Positions 40,341 to 51,895 of a DNA stretch of 64,000 nt are shown in pieces. The position numbers and the translations under genes are program-made. Each line of letters begins with the position of its first letter. The stretch's first letter is position 1. Location of the stretch: positions 2,852,001 to 2,916,000 of the forward strand of contig NC_133034.1 in the NCBI RefSeq assembly GCF_048771995.1, read 5' to 3'. The stretch is from Taeniopygia guttata (lineage: Eukaryota; Chordata; Aves; Passeriformes; Estrildidae). The notes under the pieces are model-generated. The model had not been told where the DNA came from. It ran no database searches and saw nothing but the letters and a program-made list of their open reading frames with translations.

Positions 40341-43300
40341 CTTCGAGCATGGGCGCAAACTGGGGAGTCATTTCTGCTACTGCCTAGGGACACTGACAAG
40401 CTGATTGTGGTCAGGAGACCCTAACATCTAACCCCTTGAGTATTGAAGGAGTATAATGATGTCTTTATTTATATTTACATGAATTATAATCCAGTTATAT
40501 GAAATATAGATAGTAAGAGGACAATAACTATTTTTTACTTAAGTAAGCCACCTCTAAGCATATTTAATTTTTTTTTCTGTTTCCTGAGGTGACTTTTATC
40601 AGTTGAATTCCTAACCCTATTTTACATGCTTCAGAGCTTTCACTGAGAATTGGGAAGAGTGAGCTCCCACTGCCACAGAAATGGCTTTGGTGACCATGTT
40701 CCCCCCTGTACATCAGTCAGGCTGTCCAGTCACTATTCTGGTGCCTGCTCCTCACAATGGGCAGAGGTTGCAGCTGGAACAAGGAAATCAAGAGTGCAGC
40801 AAGAGCCATACTCTGAATTGCATCCACGAGAGCCTGTTAGTCACTGGGGAGGTCTGTCTCAGCAGATCTGATAATATTTTTTAGGAGTTCCTTAGGCAGG
40901 TGCTTAACAAGAACCATCCAGGGGAGGAGTAGGCATATCCTTTCCTCTACTGCCTTATTCAACCTGGACTTCTCTACATCAGTGCCTTCCAACCCATGAA
41001 GAGAATCATTTAGATGAGCTTGAGAAAAGGACGCTGCCTGCAAGGGGACACAAATGACACCAGAAACAGACTGATCTGCCCAAATGTATTCGCTCTGTTT
41101 TAGTACCACTGCTGCCTGGGACAGCAGCAGAGATAGAGATGTTGTGGGATAAGAACAGGACAAAACCAAAGGAAGAGAAAGCTGAGAGGCCTGGGCTGGG
41201 TAGGAGGGACAATGGGAAAGCTGCAGTTGGTAGGAGAATATTAAAGCAAAACAGAACTGATTGCAGCTTTCCACCTTTGGTTCTTTAAGTGAGGTTCCCC
41301 TGCAAAAAGACTGGGAAACCATTGCACTGCATCACTGGAAAGAATAATGTGAAACTAAAGCACATTTTTAGAAACAGTAAGGGCTTTGGGGGCTTGCTTT
41401 ACTTAGCTCATGAAAATTCAGAAGCCTAATGACAAAATTCCTGCTAAAAAAAACACTTTCAAGAAGATGCAGATGGTATATGGTACACAGTTACCCTAGA
41501 CTGGTTTGTCTAAACTACAGGAAATTCTTATGTCATAGTGAACCTGACCCTAGTTGCATTCTGGTGGTAGCTAATTTTTATTTCTGGTTTTTGTTATTTT
41601 CCTTCATTCACTCACCAATATATTTTAAATAAAAACCTGAAACAAATGTGCCAACATTTAAAATGTTTTTGCTTATATTGCAGGTACAACATTGAAGAAT
41701 CTGTTTGTAGAAACGGATGCACCCCCAACACAGCATAGCGTGGCAGTTCCATGACACTATACCAAGATGATAATCAACGAGGGTTTCTCTCTGGAGATCT
41801 CACTGGAAGTTTTAGAGGAGAAAATAATGCCAGTCTGTTGAAATGACAGGCACAGTTAGGAGTTCTGGACAACCACATGCCCCTTAAGCCACAGTTGCAG
41901 ATGGCTGGTAACTAATACTCTTTTTTAAAAACAAAAACAAACCCAAGTTCAGTACGATTGTGAAAAAATTCATGCCATGATAAGGTTTAAGAAAAAAATT
42001 ATAGCATACTTCTGTCATATCATGCCACACAACAACTGAAAATATCACTATATTTTTAAAACACAGGTATGTGCAGAATGAGCTTTCATTTGGGAAGCTG
42101 TTATGAAGAGGTAAAATAGTTTTCTCTTGTACTATTTTTTCTTTAATTTTAGAGAAAAGCGTTATATATTTTATGGCAACAAAGCCACAGGGTTCTAGTG
42201 CAGATTACACTGGTATGGCAAGATACTGCCTAGGAAAAGGTATTTTTTAAAAAACCAAAAATATCAGGAAGTGGACTATAGTATGCCCTATATTGTCCGA
42301 AAATGCGTGTTTATCATAGCAGAAATTGCGAGTAGAATAATGAGTTATATGTGAAAATCACCATTAAAAAGATAAATTGATTCCATTTTAAATGAGAGAA
42401 AACATGTTCTTAATATCCATTATTACAGCTGCACTTAACCCTATCTGAAGTTTTCCTTTTCTAATGGAAAAACTGTTCTCAAAGTACTAGACAAGATACG
42501 CTGTTAACCCAGTTTCCATTTTTTTTGTGGCTTTCTTGGAGTTAGTTTAACAATCATTTTCATACCTCAGTTTGAACCTGGTCCTGACAGTCTTGTATTT
42601 TGAGAATAAATGGGAAAACCCGCTATGCTTTGTAGATGAAACCTGATGATTAAATGGTCCCCTCTGGCCATGGTGTGTTTATAGAGACCTTTACAACCTC
42701 TTTGTTAGTATCCTGCCTTGGACAGTATTTAGGGGTGGTATCTTTGCCCTGAGATTTGCTGTCATGGGGAAAAGTGGAAGAAGGATATGAGGCTGGGAAC
42801 TTCACCAAGGGAAAACTACCTTAGATTAAATGCCTGAATTTTGATGTCAAAAGTTAATTTCTACCTTAGATCATTAATAATGTAAAGAATATATAACCAC
42901 AGTATTGAAGAGATGTCTGCATTTTGCAGAATCTGGGTTTTAAAATGCATGATATAGAAGGACTAGGAAGCTATAAAGTGAAATCACTTCCCCTAGCTAT
43001 TGAGCTTTTTCAGTATTACTCGACACTTACGAAGAGGAAAGCTTCCCTCTCCAATGCTCCAAGACTGCCAGCATAAATCAACTTTGAGAATGCACTCATT
43101 TTATCACAAGTATATCCTGAAAATATAGATTATAAGCATCGAAGACCCTCTTTCATGGAACACAATAGTATTTCTGAAGACTGCTTTGAAGTTGTCATTT
43201 AACCTACAAAAGCCTGAAATGCCAAGGAATTCATCATACAGGCATTTTCCCCTAAAATACTAAGAGACATATTAGAATTGAGTTAACCAAATAATAATAA

Positions 43301-43794
43301 ACATAAGGCTTAATATTCCAGCAATAGACAGTGTGTACAAGAATTAATTGTTCCTGACACAAGTGATCCCTTTCCTTTTGCAATTACCACAGTAGCCTCC
43401 TTCAGCTCACCAACATCTCTTGTTATGAAGAGCCCAGAGCCTCGAGGACCAGAGGCAGAATTTCTTCTCCTTGCAGCACACTGCACATCTGTTCCCTGGG
43501 TTTCAGGCGGAGTAACTGACTTCATAGAGGAAAACAAAGGCAACAGGATATCATGCTCCCACATACCAAAGGAGACAGTATTTCAGTGGAGACTATTCTT
43601 TTCCCCACCCTACAGGCACAGAGCAACAAATTATTTGTCTAACTTTATTTACCTCCAGGGTGTCTTTCTCCTGCTGCTGCTCTTCTCCCTCTAAGCCCAT
43701 CTCATATGTTACAGCTAACCAGCCTCCCCTGCTGCTGTCTGCAAACCAGAGGGAAAAGGTGCAGACAAGACAGATGACTTTTACTGCTCTTACG
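40341..43794. other. Non-coding stretch, no gene recognised
   Basis: Contains a minus-strand open frame of 161 codons (41322-40837) with no recognisable domain, and an acceptor-like TTGCAG at about 41683 followed by a 24-codon ORF (41767-41841). Neither is strong enough to call. Confidence 0.5.
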
Positions 43795-45157
43795 TAGGTT
43801 CAGCATTGACATAAATAGCCTGTCCAGGTCCCTCTGGATGGCATCCCTTCCCTCCACCATGTTGATTGCTCCATATATCTTGGTGTCACTGGCAAACTTG
43901 CTGAGGTGCACTTGGTCCCACTGTCCATGTTAAACAGGGCCAGTCCCAAAGCCAGCCCTGGAGGAATGTCCCCTGTCACTCTCCAATTGGACATTGAGCT
44001 TTTGGCCACCACACTTTGAGCGTGGTCCTTCCACTTTGCAGTTAAAAGCCAAGGATGTCACGTGGGACAGGGTCAAATGCTCTGCACAGGTTCACATAGA
44101 TGTGACTTGCTCTCCCCTCATCCACTAGTGCTGTAACACCACCAACTTTGTCAGGCATTATTTGCCCTCACTGAAGTCATGCTGGCTGTCCCAATCACTT
44201 CCAATGTTTTCTACATGCCTTAGCACAGTTTCCACAATGATCTGTGCCATGACCTTGCTAGGCACAGACTGGTCTGTAGTTCTCCAAATCTCCCTTTTTT
44301 CCCTTTTTAAGGATGAATGTTATGTTCCCCCTCTTACAATCATTGGGAACTTCACTGGACTGCTGTGACTTCTCAAATATGATTGATAGTGGCTCATCCA
44401 CTTCTTCCACTACTCGCCTTAGGACCCGCAAATGAATCTCGTCAGCTTCCATGGTCCTTTGCACCTTCAGGTGGCTTAGATGTTCTTGAACACGATCTGC
44501 TGCTACAGTGCACAGCTCTTCATTTTCCGAGTCCTTTCCTTTGCCTTCTGAGACTCAGCCAGTGTGGCTGGAGCACCTGTTGGTGAAAACCAATGAAAAA
44601 AGTTCTGAGTAACTCAGCCTTCTCTGCATCCTGAGTAACCAGGCATAATGCTTCCTTCCAGACAGGGCTCATCGTTTCCCTAATCTTTCTTTCATCACTG
44701 ACATATGTATGGAAGCTATTCTTGGTGCCCTTCATGTCCCTGACCAGATTGAATTTTATCAGGACTTTAGCTTTCCTCACCTAATCTCTGTCTGCTTGGA
44801 CAGTGCTGGCGAGGACAATTTCTCTGTATTGCTACCAGACTACCTTTTCTTGCTTCCATCCTCATTGACTTATTTTTTTGTGTTTGTTCAGGAGCTTCTT
44901 GTTCATCCGTGCAGGCTTCCTGGCCTTTTTACGTATTTTCTTCTTTTTTGGGTTGCATTTCTCCTGAACTTGGAGATTACCCTTGAGTATCAATCAGCTT
45001 TCTTGGACCCCTCTTGTCTCCAGGGCTTTAAGCAGATCCCTCCTTAAGAGGCCAAAATCTGCTCTCCAGAAGTCCAGGGTAGTGATCTTGCTGTGCAGCC
45101 TCCTCACACTTGCACTCTGACTCTAAGGTCCTGGGTTCAATCCATGCTGCCAAAAGA
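43795..45157 (-). mobile_element. CR1 LINE ORF2 fossil (endonuclease-RT linker and reverse transcriptase)
   Basis: On the minus strand the order is that of CR1 ORF2. A linker region (about 44780-44520) holds LIKFNLVRDMKGTKNSFHTY. RT start motifs (about 44464-44258) include IIFEKSQQSSEVPND and KKGKKGDLENYRPV. Later RT motifs (about 44012-43800) include a degraded PQG block (IPPG) and the catalytic box read as FASDTK where intact copies have FADDTK. Frames shift repeatedly and segments between the motifs are lost. The copy lacks its 3' end at 43795, unusual for CR1, which inserts 3' end first; a later deletion or decay is likely. It is dead and old. Confidence 0.92.
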
Positions 45158-47640
45158 AAACTGTGGATCTGCATTATACACTATGGAAAAAATGCTTGTG
45201 GGCAGTCTGTTCTAGTCTGTTCTAGTTCTCCCAGTGGAGTTGCATGGTTGCTGATGCAATGTTGGGGAAAGCTCAAAAAATCATTGGCACTTAATCAATC
45301 TCAATTTAAAGAACCAATGGAAAATTTCCCTCCTCGAGGTCATATTAAATAAGGTCTTTACTAAGATTGTCTGTACATGAGTTTAAAGGAGAATCTTTAA
45401 ATTAAACTTGTTATATTAGCCATGCAACATCTCTTTAACAAATGAAGACAGGCTGGTGAAATTAATATGAATTTTAAATATTCATTGTAGGTAAGCATTC
45501 AATTTCTCATGCACTATGTAGCTGTGAGACAGCTTTCTTTATCTGCATTCAGACTAACATACTGTCATTCCCCTGTGCTGTTAGATTTTTTTTTTAACTT
45601 TTCAATTGATGTAACAGAAAATTAAAGATAAAATATGAAAACTTTTTCAGATTTTTGTGGGTACAAAACTTCAAAGCAGCTTGTATGAAACTGTTCACCT
45701 ACTTCCTGTCCTGTTTTTGCAAGACTGGAAGCAGTGACCGGTTGTGTCCAGACAAAGATCAGAATAATAATTAAAATAATAATACCATGATGCTGAAGAC
45801 AACCTCCAAAAAGGAAGAAAGGGCTTTCCCCCTCCCCTCATCGTATGGTTCATCAAAATGCAAGAAAAATTGTTCTGGAAAAATTATTTAAAATAAAACT
45901 ATATTCTTCTCAAGACATCAGTTCTTGACATTCCTTCTTTAAATGCAGAATTCATTGGAATTCTCAGTACAAAGACCAGACACCTGAGTACCCTTAACAA
46001 ACCCACATATACTGCTATGAGTGGAGAGAGCACTCACCCCTTTAAAAAACTGCAGTGCAAATAATCTCATACTAGTAAAATAGTCTGAAAAAAATGTAGG
46101 AAGAAGTACATGAATTGTCAGGTAAGTGTTCCTTCCAAAAGCAAAGTATTAAAAGTATTAAAACCGCAGTCAGATGTAAGGGATGGGAACTTAGGCACAA
46201 GTCCCAGAGCAATACTTTACTTAACTCGTAATAGCCATTGTTCTCAGTAAGTTGGAGCATTTAGTGGCAGGATTTAGGAAACACTGACATTTTATAGTAA
46301 ATGCACAGGACACACAATAAAGTTGCAGGTAAAATGAGGAATATTTAAGAGAGAGAACAATGTTACGTATTCTGACTTCTACTTAAGGAAAAGAATAAAA
46401 CTTCTTGATCAACAATGTATATGCATGGTACATATATATATATAAAATAATAATAATAAGTGTGTAGACACACACTTAAAAAAAGGATTTATGAAAACTT
46501 AAGTTCAAGAATAGGGAAGAAATCTCAAGCAGGTACCTTTTGAAAATCTGAGTAGCAGATTAATAAAATTTCAGTACAAACACGGTTTATTATGTAACTA
46601 AGACACGTGCATTTATATGCTGTTTAACCTATTTTGTTAATTATTTTTCATATATGTCATATCTAATGTACATATGCTTTATGTATTATATTTTAGTTAC
46701 CATATTCTACATTACATATTAAAGTCACTTGGATTCAACGTTGTTTGGTCTCTAGTCAATATCACATTATTGTTTTATATGATGTTATTGAATTACTCTT
46801 TCCAACTCTGTAAATTCTTTATTCAGGAAAAAAACCCCTACTACTTCTTATTAATAATTTATTTTCTTTAAACCCCCAGCCTATATCAAAGAGATAAAGA
46901 GGCAAAATTCACTTCTCTAATTCTTCTTCTCTATACAGGACTGCTTTATCAGTCAATCAGCACTGCAAGAATCAGAATATCAAGATCAAAATACTGTAAT
47001 CTTATCCTGATAGTCTTATACTGAATATTTAAATTGATTCAGTCATAAGTATCTGTCATTCAATTACAAAGACTTTTAAAGTCCTTTTAACAATTTGCTT
47101 AATGATAGCATAATTGTAACCCTGCATTAATGCTCCTAAGTAGAAAATTGCAGAAAGGGAAGGAAGGAGCCCAGTTTTTCCATGGTGGAACACCAATATA
47201 ATGAAAGCTGGCACAACCTGAAATGCAACAGCAGTCATACAAGTGCAAGAAAGTACCAACCTACATATTCCTATCAGGGATTCTTTAGAAGGTGCATGTT
47301 GAGTAATGAGGAAGACAATAATAATGAAAATAAAAAGAATACGAACTCAGTTGATGATGCATTAAGAAGGAGCATCTTGTTTAACACACATAGAACAAAG
47401 AAAGGCATGTTGCTGTCACTACAGAAGTTAACAAAACACCATAAAACACACACCAGGCGGTCTGCTAGGTACCAGATAACAATCCATGGTGCTCCTCGGT
47501 ACCTTCTGGCTGAGCATGTGTTGGCACAAGGAGGGCTGGAGTGCTCACCTGACGCTGCAGAACCCTGTTCTTCTCTCTGACGTGTGACTCCCACCCACAG
47601 AGCGCTCACCCAACCACACACAAACCACTTCCACCTCTGT
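45158..47640. other. AT-rich non-coding stretch
   Basis: No gene recognised. Holds a short TA run with TAA repeats at about 46433-46459. A perfect donor motif CAG|GTAAGT occurs at 46118-46126 with no coding sequence before it. A 132-codon plus-strand open frame (47182-47580) has no recognisable domain. Confidence 0.55.
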
Positions 47641-47932
47641 CACATAATTCCTATAAAACAAACAGCCCCAACTGTTTCCAGCTGAACAGCTTTGCCCCAG
47701 CTTCTATCACGGCACCCAGGAAGCATGAAGTGCTTTGAACACCTGAACCTGTGCACTTTGAACACACTAACTCAAAAGGCTCTGCCAAGCTGTGGAGAGC
47801 AAGGCTCACGCCTGACCTCGCACCTCCCTGTGGGGATGCTCCTCCAAGGCAGCCCCAGATCCTTGGGCTGCCAAGACCTGCCTTGAACCAGACTACCCAG
47901 CTCTGTTCCACCACAGGAATTTACCTGCTCGA

Positions 47933-48185
47933 CACCTGTGTCCCCTGTCCCTCACAGCACCTGTGTCCCCTGTCCCTCACAAAACCTGTGTCCACTGTCC
48001 CTCACTAAACCTGTGTCTGCTGCTCCTCATGACACCTGTGCTTGCCTGCCCCTCACAGCACCTGTGTCCCCTGCCCCTCACAGCACCTGTGTCTGCTGCT
48101 CCTCATGGCACCTGTGCTTGCCCGCCCCTCACAGCACCTGTGTCCCTTGTCCCTCACAGCACCTGTGCCTGCCCGCCCCTCATGG
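47933..48185. repeat. 25/26-bp minisatellite with higher-order structure, ten units
   Basis: Units begin CACCTGTG (or AACCTGTG) at 47933, 47958, 47983, 48008, 48033, 48059, 48084, 48109, 48135 and 48160. The variable middle falls into three types: A (TCCCCTGYCC-like), B (TCTGCTGCTC) and C (CTTGCCYGCC, one base longer). The order A-A-A-B-C-A-B-C-A-C shows that a three-unit block of about 76 bp was itself duplicated. Open frames crossing it on both strands are repeat by-products. Confidence 0.95.
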
Positions 48186-48439
48186 CACTCCCCGGTGGGA
48201 TGCTGCTCACACCTGCCTCACCCCACGAGGCCCCCAAATCATGCACGAGGACTAAGCACGAGGGATTTGTGTTCCCGGGGGATTTGCTGGGAAGGAGCCT
48301 GAGGGTGCTGACCTTCTGCTCCCTCGAGAGGTTGGTTGCGAGTGCTGCAGCTGCAGCCGAGTGGGGCCATCTCCCACCTCCCTCAGCGCTGTGGGGAGGC
48401 AGCTGCCTGTGGTGTTGGGGGGAGAGGACTCGGCTCTTC

Positions 48440-49237
48440 CATTGCTGGAGGATAGGAAGGCTCTGAAGAAGGATCTGGATGGGCTGGATGGATGGGCTGA
48501 AGTCAACAGCATGAGGTACAAGATGGCCAAGTGTCACACATTCCCACAACAGCCCCCTGCAGCACTACAGGCTGGGCACAGAGAGGCTGGAAATTGGCCC
48601 AGAAGAAAAGGTCCTGGGGGTGCTGGTCAATAGTGGCTGAACATGAGCCCAGGTGTGCCCAGGTGGCCAAGATGGCCAAAGGCACCTGACCTGTGTCAGC
48701 AATGGTGTGGCCGGCAGGACCAGGGCAGTGATGAGGCCACACCTCGTGTGCTGTGTCCCATTCTGAGCCCCTGAATTCAGCACTGAAATGCTGTAACCAG
48801 TGCAGGGAGGGGAATGGAGCTGGGGAAGGGGCTGAGCACAAGTCCTGTGAGGAGCAGCCGGGGGAGCTGGGGGTGCTCAGCCTGAGGAAAAGGAGGCTCA
48901 GGGGACATCACGGCTCTGCACAGCTCCTGACCAGGAGGCTGCAGCCAGGTGGGGCCGGCCCTGCTCTCAGGGAACAGGACAGGATGAGAGGACATCACCT
49001 TAAGCTGTGCTGGAGGTTCAGGTTAAACACTAGGAAGAAATTCTTCACAGAAAGGGTGATTAGATATTGTAATGGACTTTGCAGAGAGGTTGTGGAGTCA
49101 CTGCTCCTGAAGGTGTTTAAAGAAAGACTGGATGTAGTGCTCAGTGCCGTGGTTGAGTTGATAGGTGGTGTTAGGCCATAGGTTGGACTCGCTCATCTGA
49201 GAGGTCTTTTCCAACTTTAATAATTCTGTTAATTAAT
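48440..49237 (+). mobile_element. CR1 LINE, C-terminal ORF2 and 3' end
   Basis: The plus strand carries the last part of CR1 ORF2. Its landmarks are KKDLDGLDGWAEVNSMRYKM at the start, LGVLSLRKRRLRGHHG in the middle and LNTRKKFFTERVI...REVVESLLLKVFKERLD near the end. It continues into the CR1 3' UTR ending GGTTGGACTCG...GAGGTCTTTTCCAACTTTAATAATTCTGTT. The final 140 or so codons are free of stops, so it is younger or better kept than the other copies, but the upstream part is interrupted. Its orientation is opposite to the CR1 at 43.8-45.2 kb, and the sequence type differs. Confidence 0.87.
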
Positions 49238-51817
49238 TCCCAGGACATCATCAGGGAGTGAGTTCACTGCACAGCCCCTCTGGAAGTCTGCACAGGAGCC
49301 CCTCAGGAGAGCGGTGGGGGATTGCTCTAGAATGCCCCACAAGAGTACAGTGCTGGGCTGGGATGAGGCTCTCGGGTGCCAGCAGCATCTATGGGAGAAT
49401 GTGTTTTCAGAGATCCTGGGGATCTGCCAGCAAACTTCAGGGCCCTGCTCTGGCTGGGGCACAAGGTCTGTGTGGGGTAGCTTGGGGTGGGAGAGGCTGG
49501 GAGGCATGAGGCAAAAGGGCATGAGGCCCTCTGGCAGAGGCCCAGCAGCGTGTGTAAAATCATGCTCACTTTCTCCCTCTCCCCTGGCACATATAGCAAT
49601 GATTTCAAAGCTTTCTCAGACAGTGGAGAAAACATGTATTTACTGCCACTCCTCCACACCAAATCCCAGGGCACTAGCAATAAGTTCAGAATAAGGATGG
49701 ATGCTTGAGCAGGTGGCCAGAGGTCTCCAAAGAAGGGTAATACTCGTCAAGGGTGTTTACATCCTGCTATGAACTAGAATAGTCTCTTTCATTCCAAACC
49801 ACAAGCTGCTGGTGGAAACCTGAGCTGAACTTCCTTGATGATTAGAGGAGCCTGGCTAACTTTCAGCACAGCCAGTTTTCATTTTCACACCTCTCCAAAC
49901 TTTCTGGGACAAGAACCAAATGTATAAGCACAGAGTGAACTCCAATTCCTGGGACATTGCTGACCCAATCTCAAGCAGCATGTGTCAGAATATGCTAAAA
50001 AAGGGTTGTTTTCTCTCAAAAGTTGGCTCTTTGAGGCTTATGTGGTTTCTGCTGTTCACATAAACTACGGTTTTGGTCATCTGCATTTAGGTAAACCATG
50101 GTTTAAACCCATAGAGGCTTTCATCTGAGAAAGCCTCACATCTTTCATGGCACCCAGCTTTTTCCCTTAACTGAAAAGCAAATGTTGATTCAATGCACAC
50201 AAAGGCTGCACGTTTCCCAGAACACTGTGTGGAGATCTGTTCCTCCTGACTTTTCACCCGCTGATATTGCTGATGTATCTGCACACACGCTGGCTACCAG
50301 ATTCATTCCAGTGGATTTTTTGAATTCTCAGTGGATTTTGCACAGCCTGAGCTAAGTCTGGAGCTTTACTGCTCTGGGCACACAGCACCATCTTGGGTGC
50401 TTTTACATGTCACACCTTCAGTTCCATGCAGACAGATGTCTGCTCTTTATATCCCAGTGGAGGTTTTATGGATGGCCATCCAGTGATGACTAACTCATGC
50501 AGGAAATAGCTCTAAATACTCTTGTGCATTTTTGAATAAGTATAAAGTGCTACAAAGCTGAGTAGTGTGCTGGGTAATAGTTCAGCCAGATGGAAACAGT
50601 CCATCAAATACCACAAGAAGCCCAGTTACTTACAATGCAACTCTTCCCTGTGCTGATTAGGGAGGCTTTTCTGCCTTAGGTGCTGAATAAAAATAAGCAC
50701 TACTGCAGTATTGCTAGAAGTTCAAAATAATCACAAATATTATGTGTCCTCAACTGTTTGGGGGGAATTTCTCAGACAGTTGAAGAATTCTCCTTAGGGC
50801 TCCCCTGTAGCTCCTTTTAGGATTTCTGGTAACAAAAATGCATTTTTTACTCAAAACTTCAGTGCCTGTAGCCCTACAAATAGCAACAAATCAAAACCTT
50901 TTAGCAAAAGGCAGTGAAAAAAGCAGGAAAGACAACATCTTTCCTGAAGGTTTGCTGCATCCCATTTCCTTAAGGGATATATAGCTTGGGTAATGAAAGG
51001 GGAAAGGGGATTCAGACAAAACTAGAGGATGAGAGGTTCTGGAGCTTCAAGAGAGCCATGAAGCTACTGCAGAAATACTGGAAAGTGTATGGAGGACCAG
51101 TACTGCTCATGATAATACTGGTACCTCTAAACAAGAGAGATACAATATTAATACTTCCTGTTGCATAATCAAGCAACTTTTGAGGAGCGGGGTTCTTGTT
51201 TTAAACAGATTTCTGGCCATCACAATTGTGGTAGAAATACAGGATGTTCTGAAATACAGATTCAAGAAATTTCTTTCTGGTGGTGGAAGGGGAGCCATTA
51301 CCCTGCCAGTTCTGAAACTTGGCTTGTGGTCACTGGGCACCTGAGGCTGGTCACTGAGCAGGAAAGGACAATGCTCTGGCACTTAATAGAGTAGTGAAGT
51401 CCTCATCAGGAACAGACAGGGTTACATTCAGTTTCATGTCCTAAGCTCTCTCCTCCTAAAAGGATTTATTTCAGTCTCTCGCCTGTATCTAAACCATAAT
51501 AATGAAAAAAAAATCTTCCAGTTAAAAAAGTGGTAGAAAAACAAGTAGAAAAATCTCCATTGTGCTAGTGATAGAATAACTTGCAGTGAGAGGTAGCATG
51601 ATTTAGAGTTATTTTTTTGCAAATATTCCAGACACCATTTATATTAGTGCCAGTTTAAAAGTGTCTGATTGCTACAGTTGTTGCTAGAGCTAAGTCTGAG
51701 AAAAGGAATAATCACTCATGATAGGACTGTAATGGGCTATACACTGTCTGAAGATTTTATTTCTGCAGATTCTGGACAGTTTATAGAAGTTTAAAATGCT
51801 GTTTATTGCCATTTCAG
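49238..51817. other. Non-coding stretch, GC-rich at first and then AT-rich
   Basis: The first 450 bases continue the GC-rich composition of the minisatellite/CR1 block; the rest is ordinary AT-rich DNA. No exon or repeat family recognised. Confidence 0.5.
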
Positions 51818-51895
51818 TGGGCCATTCAACTGAGAATTATGGAGTCTGTGACCATCAGTTACTGCAAACCTGCTTATATCAGCTACAGACCTTTG
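51818..51895 (+). other. Exon-like segment, 78 bp, open in phase 0
   Basis: A fair acceptor (GCTGTTTATTGCCATTTCAG) ends at 51817, and a strong donor (TTTG|GTAAGT) starts at 51896. The 78 bases between are exactly 26 codons and open in two of three frames; one frame has an ATG at 51839 and reads MESVTISYCKPAYISYRPL to the donor. No homology recognised. It may be a real small exon of a plus-strand gene, a non-coding exon, or chance. Confidence 0.25.

Noticed and set aside
40837-41322. Minus-strand open frame of 161 codons
   Set aside because: No recognisable domain or splice context. A rough estimate (about 5% stops per codon over six frames of 64 kb) predicts about one such frame by chance.
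41684-41841. Acceptor TTGCAG followed by a 24-codon ORF (41767-41841)
   Set aside because: The peptide looks coding-like, but it is too short and has no matching donor or promoter; left as chance.
45128-45150. GGTTCAATCC resembling a tRNA B box
   Set aside because: No acceptor, D or anticodon stems can be folded around it, and it falls at the edge of the CR1 fossil.
47938-48549. Cys/Pro-rich repeated peptides on both strands
   Set aside because: By-products of the 25-bp minisatellite and flanking GC-rich DNA.
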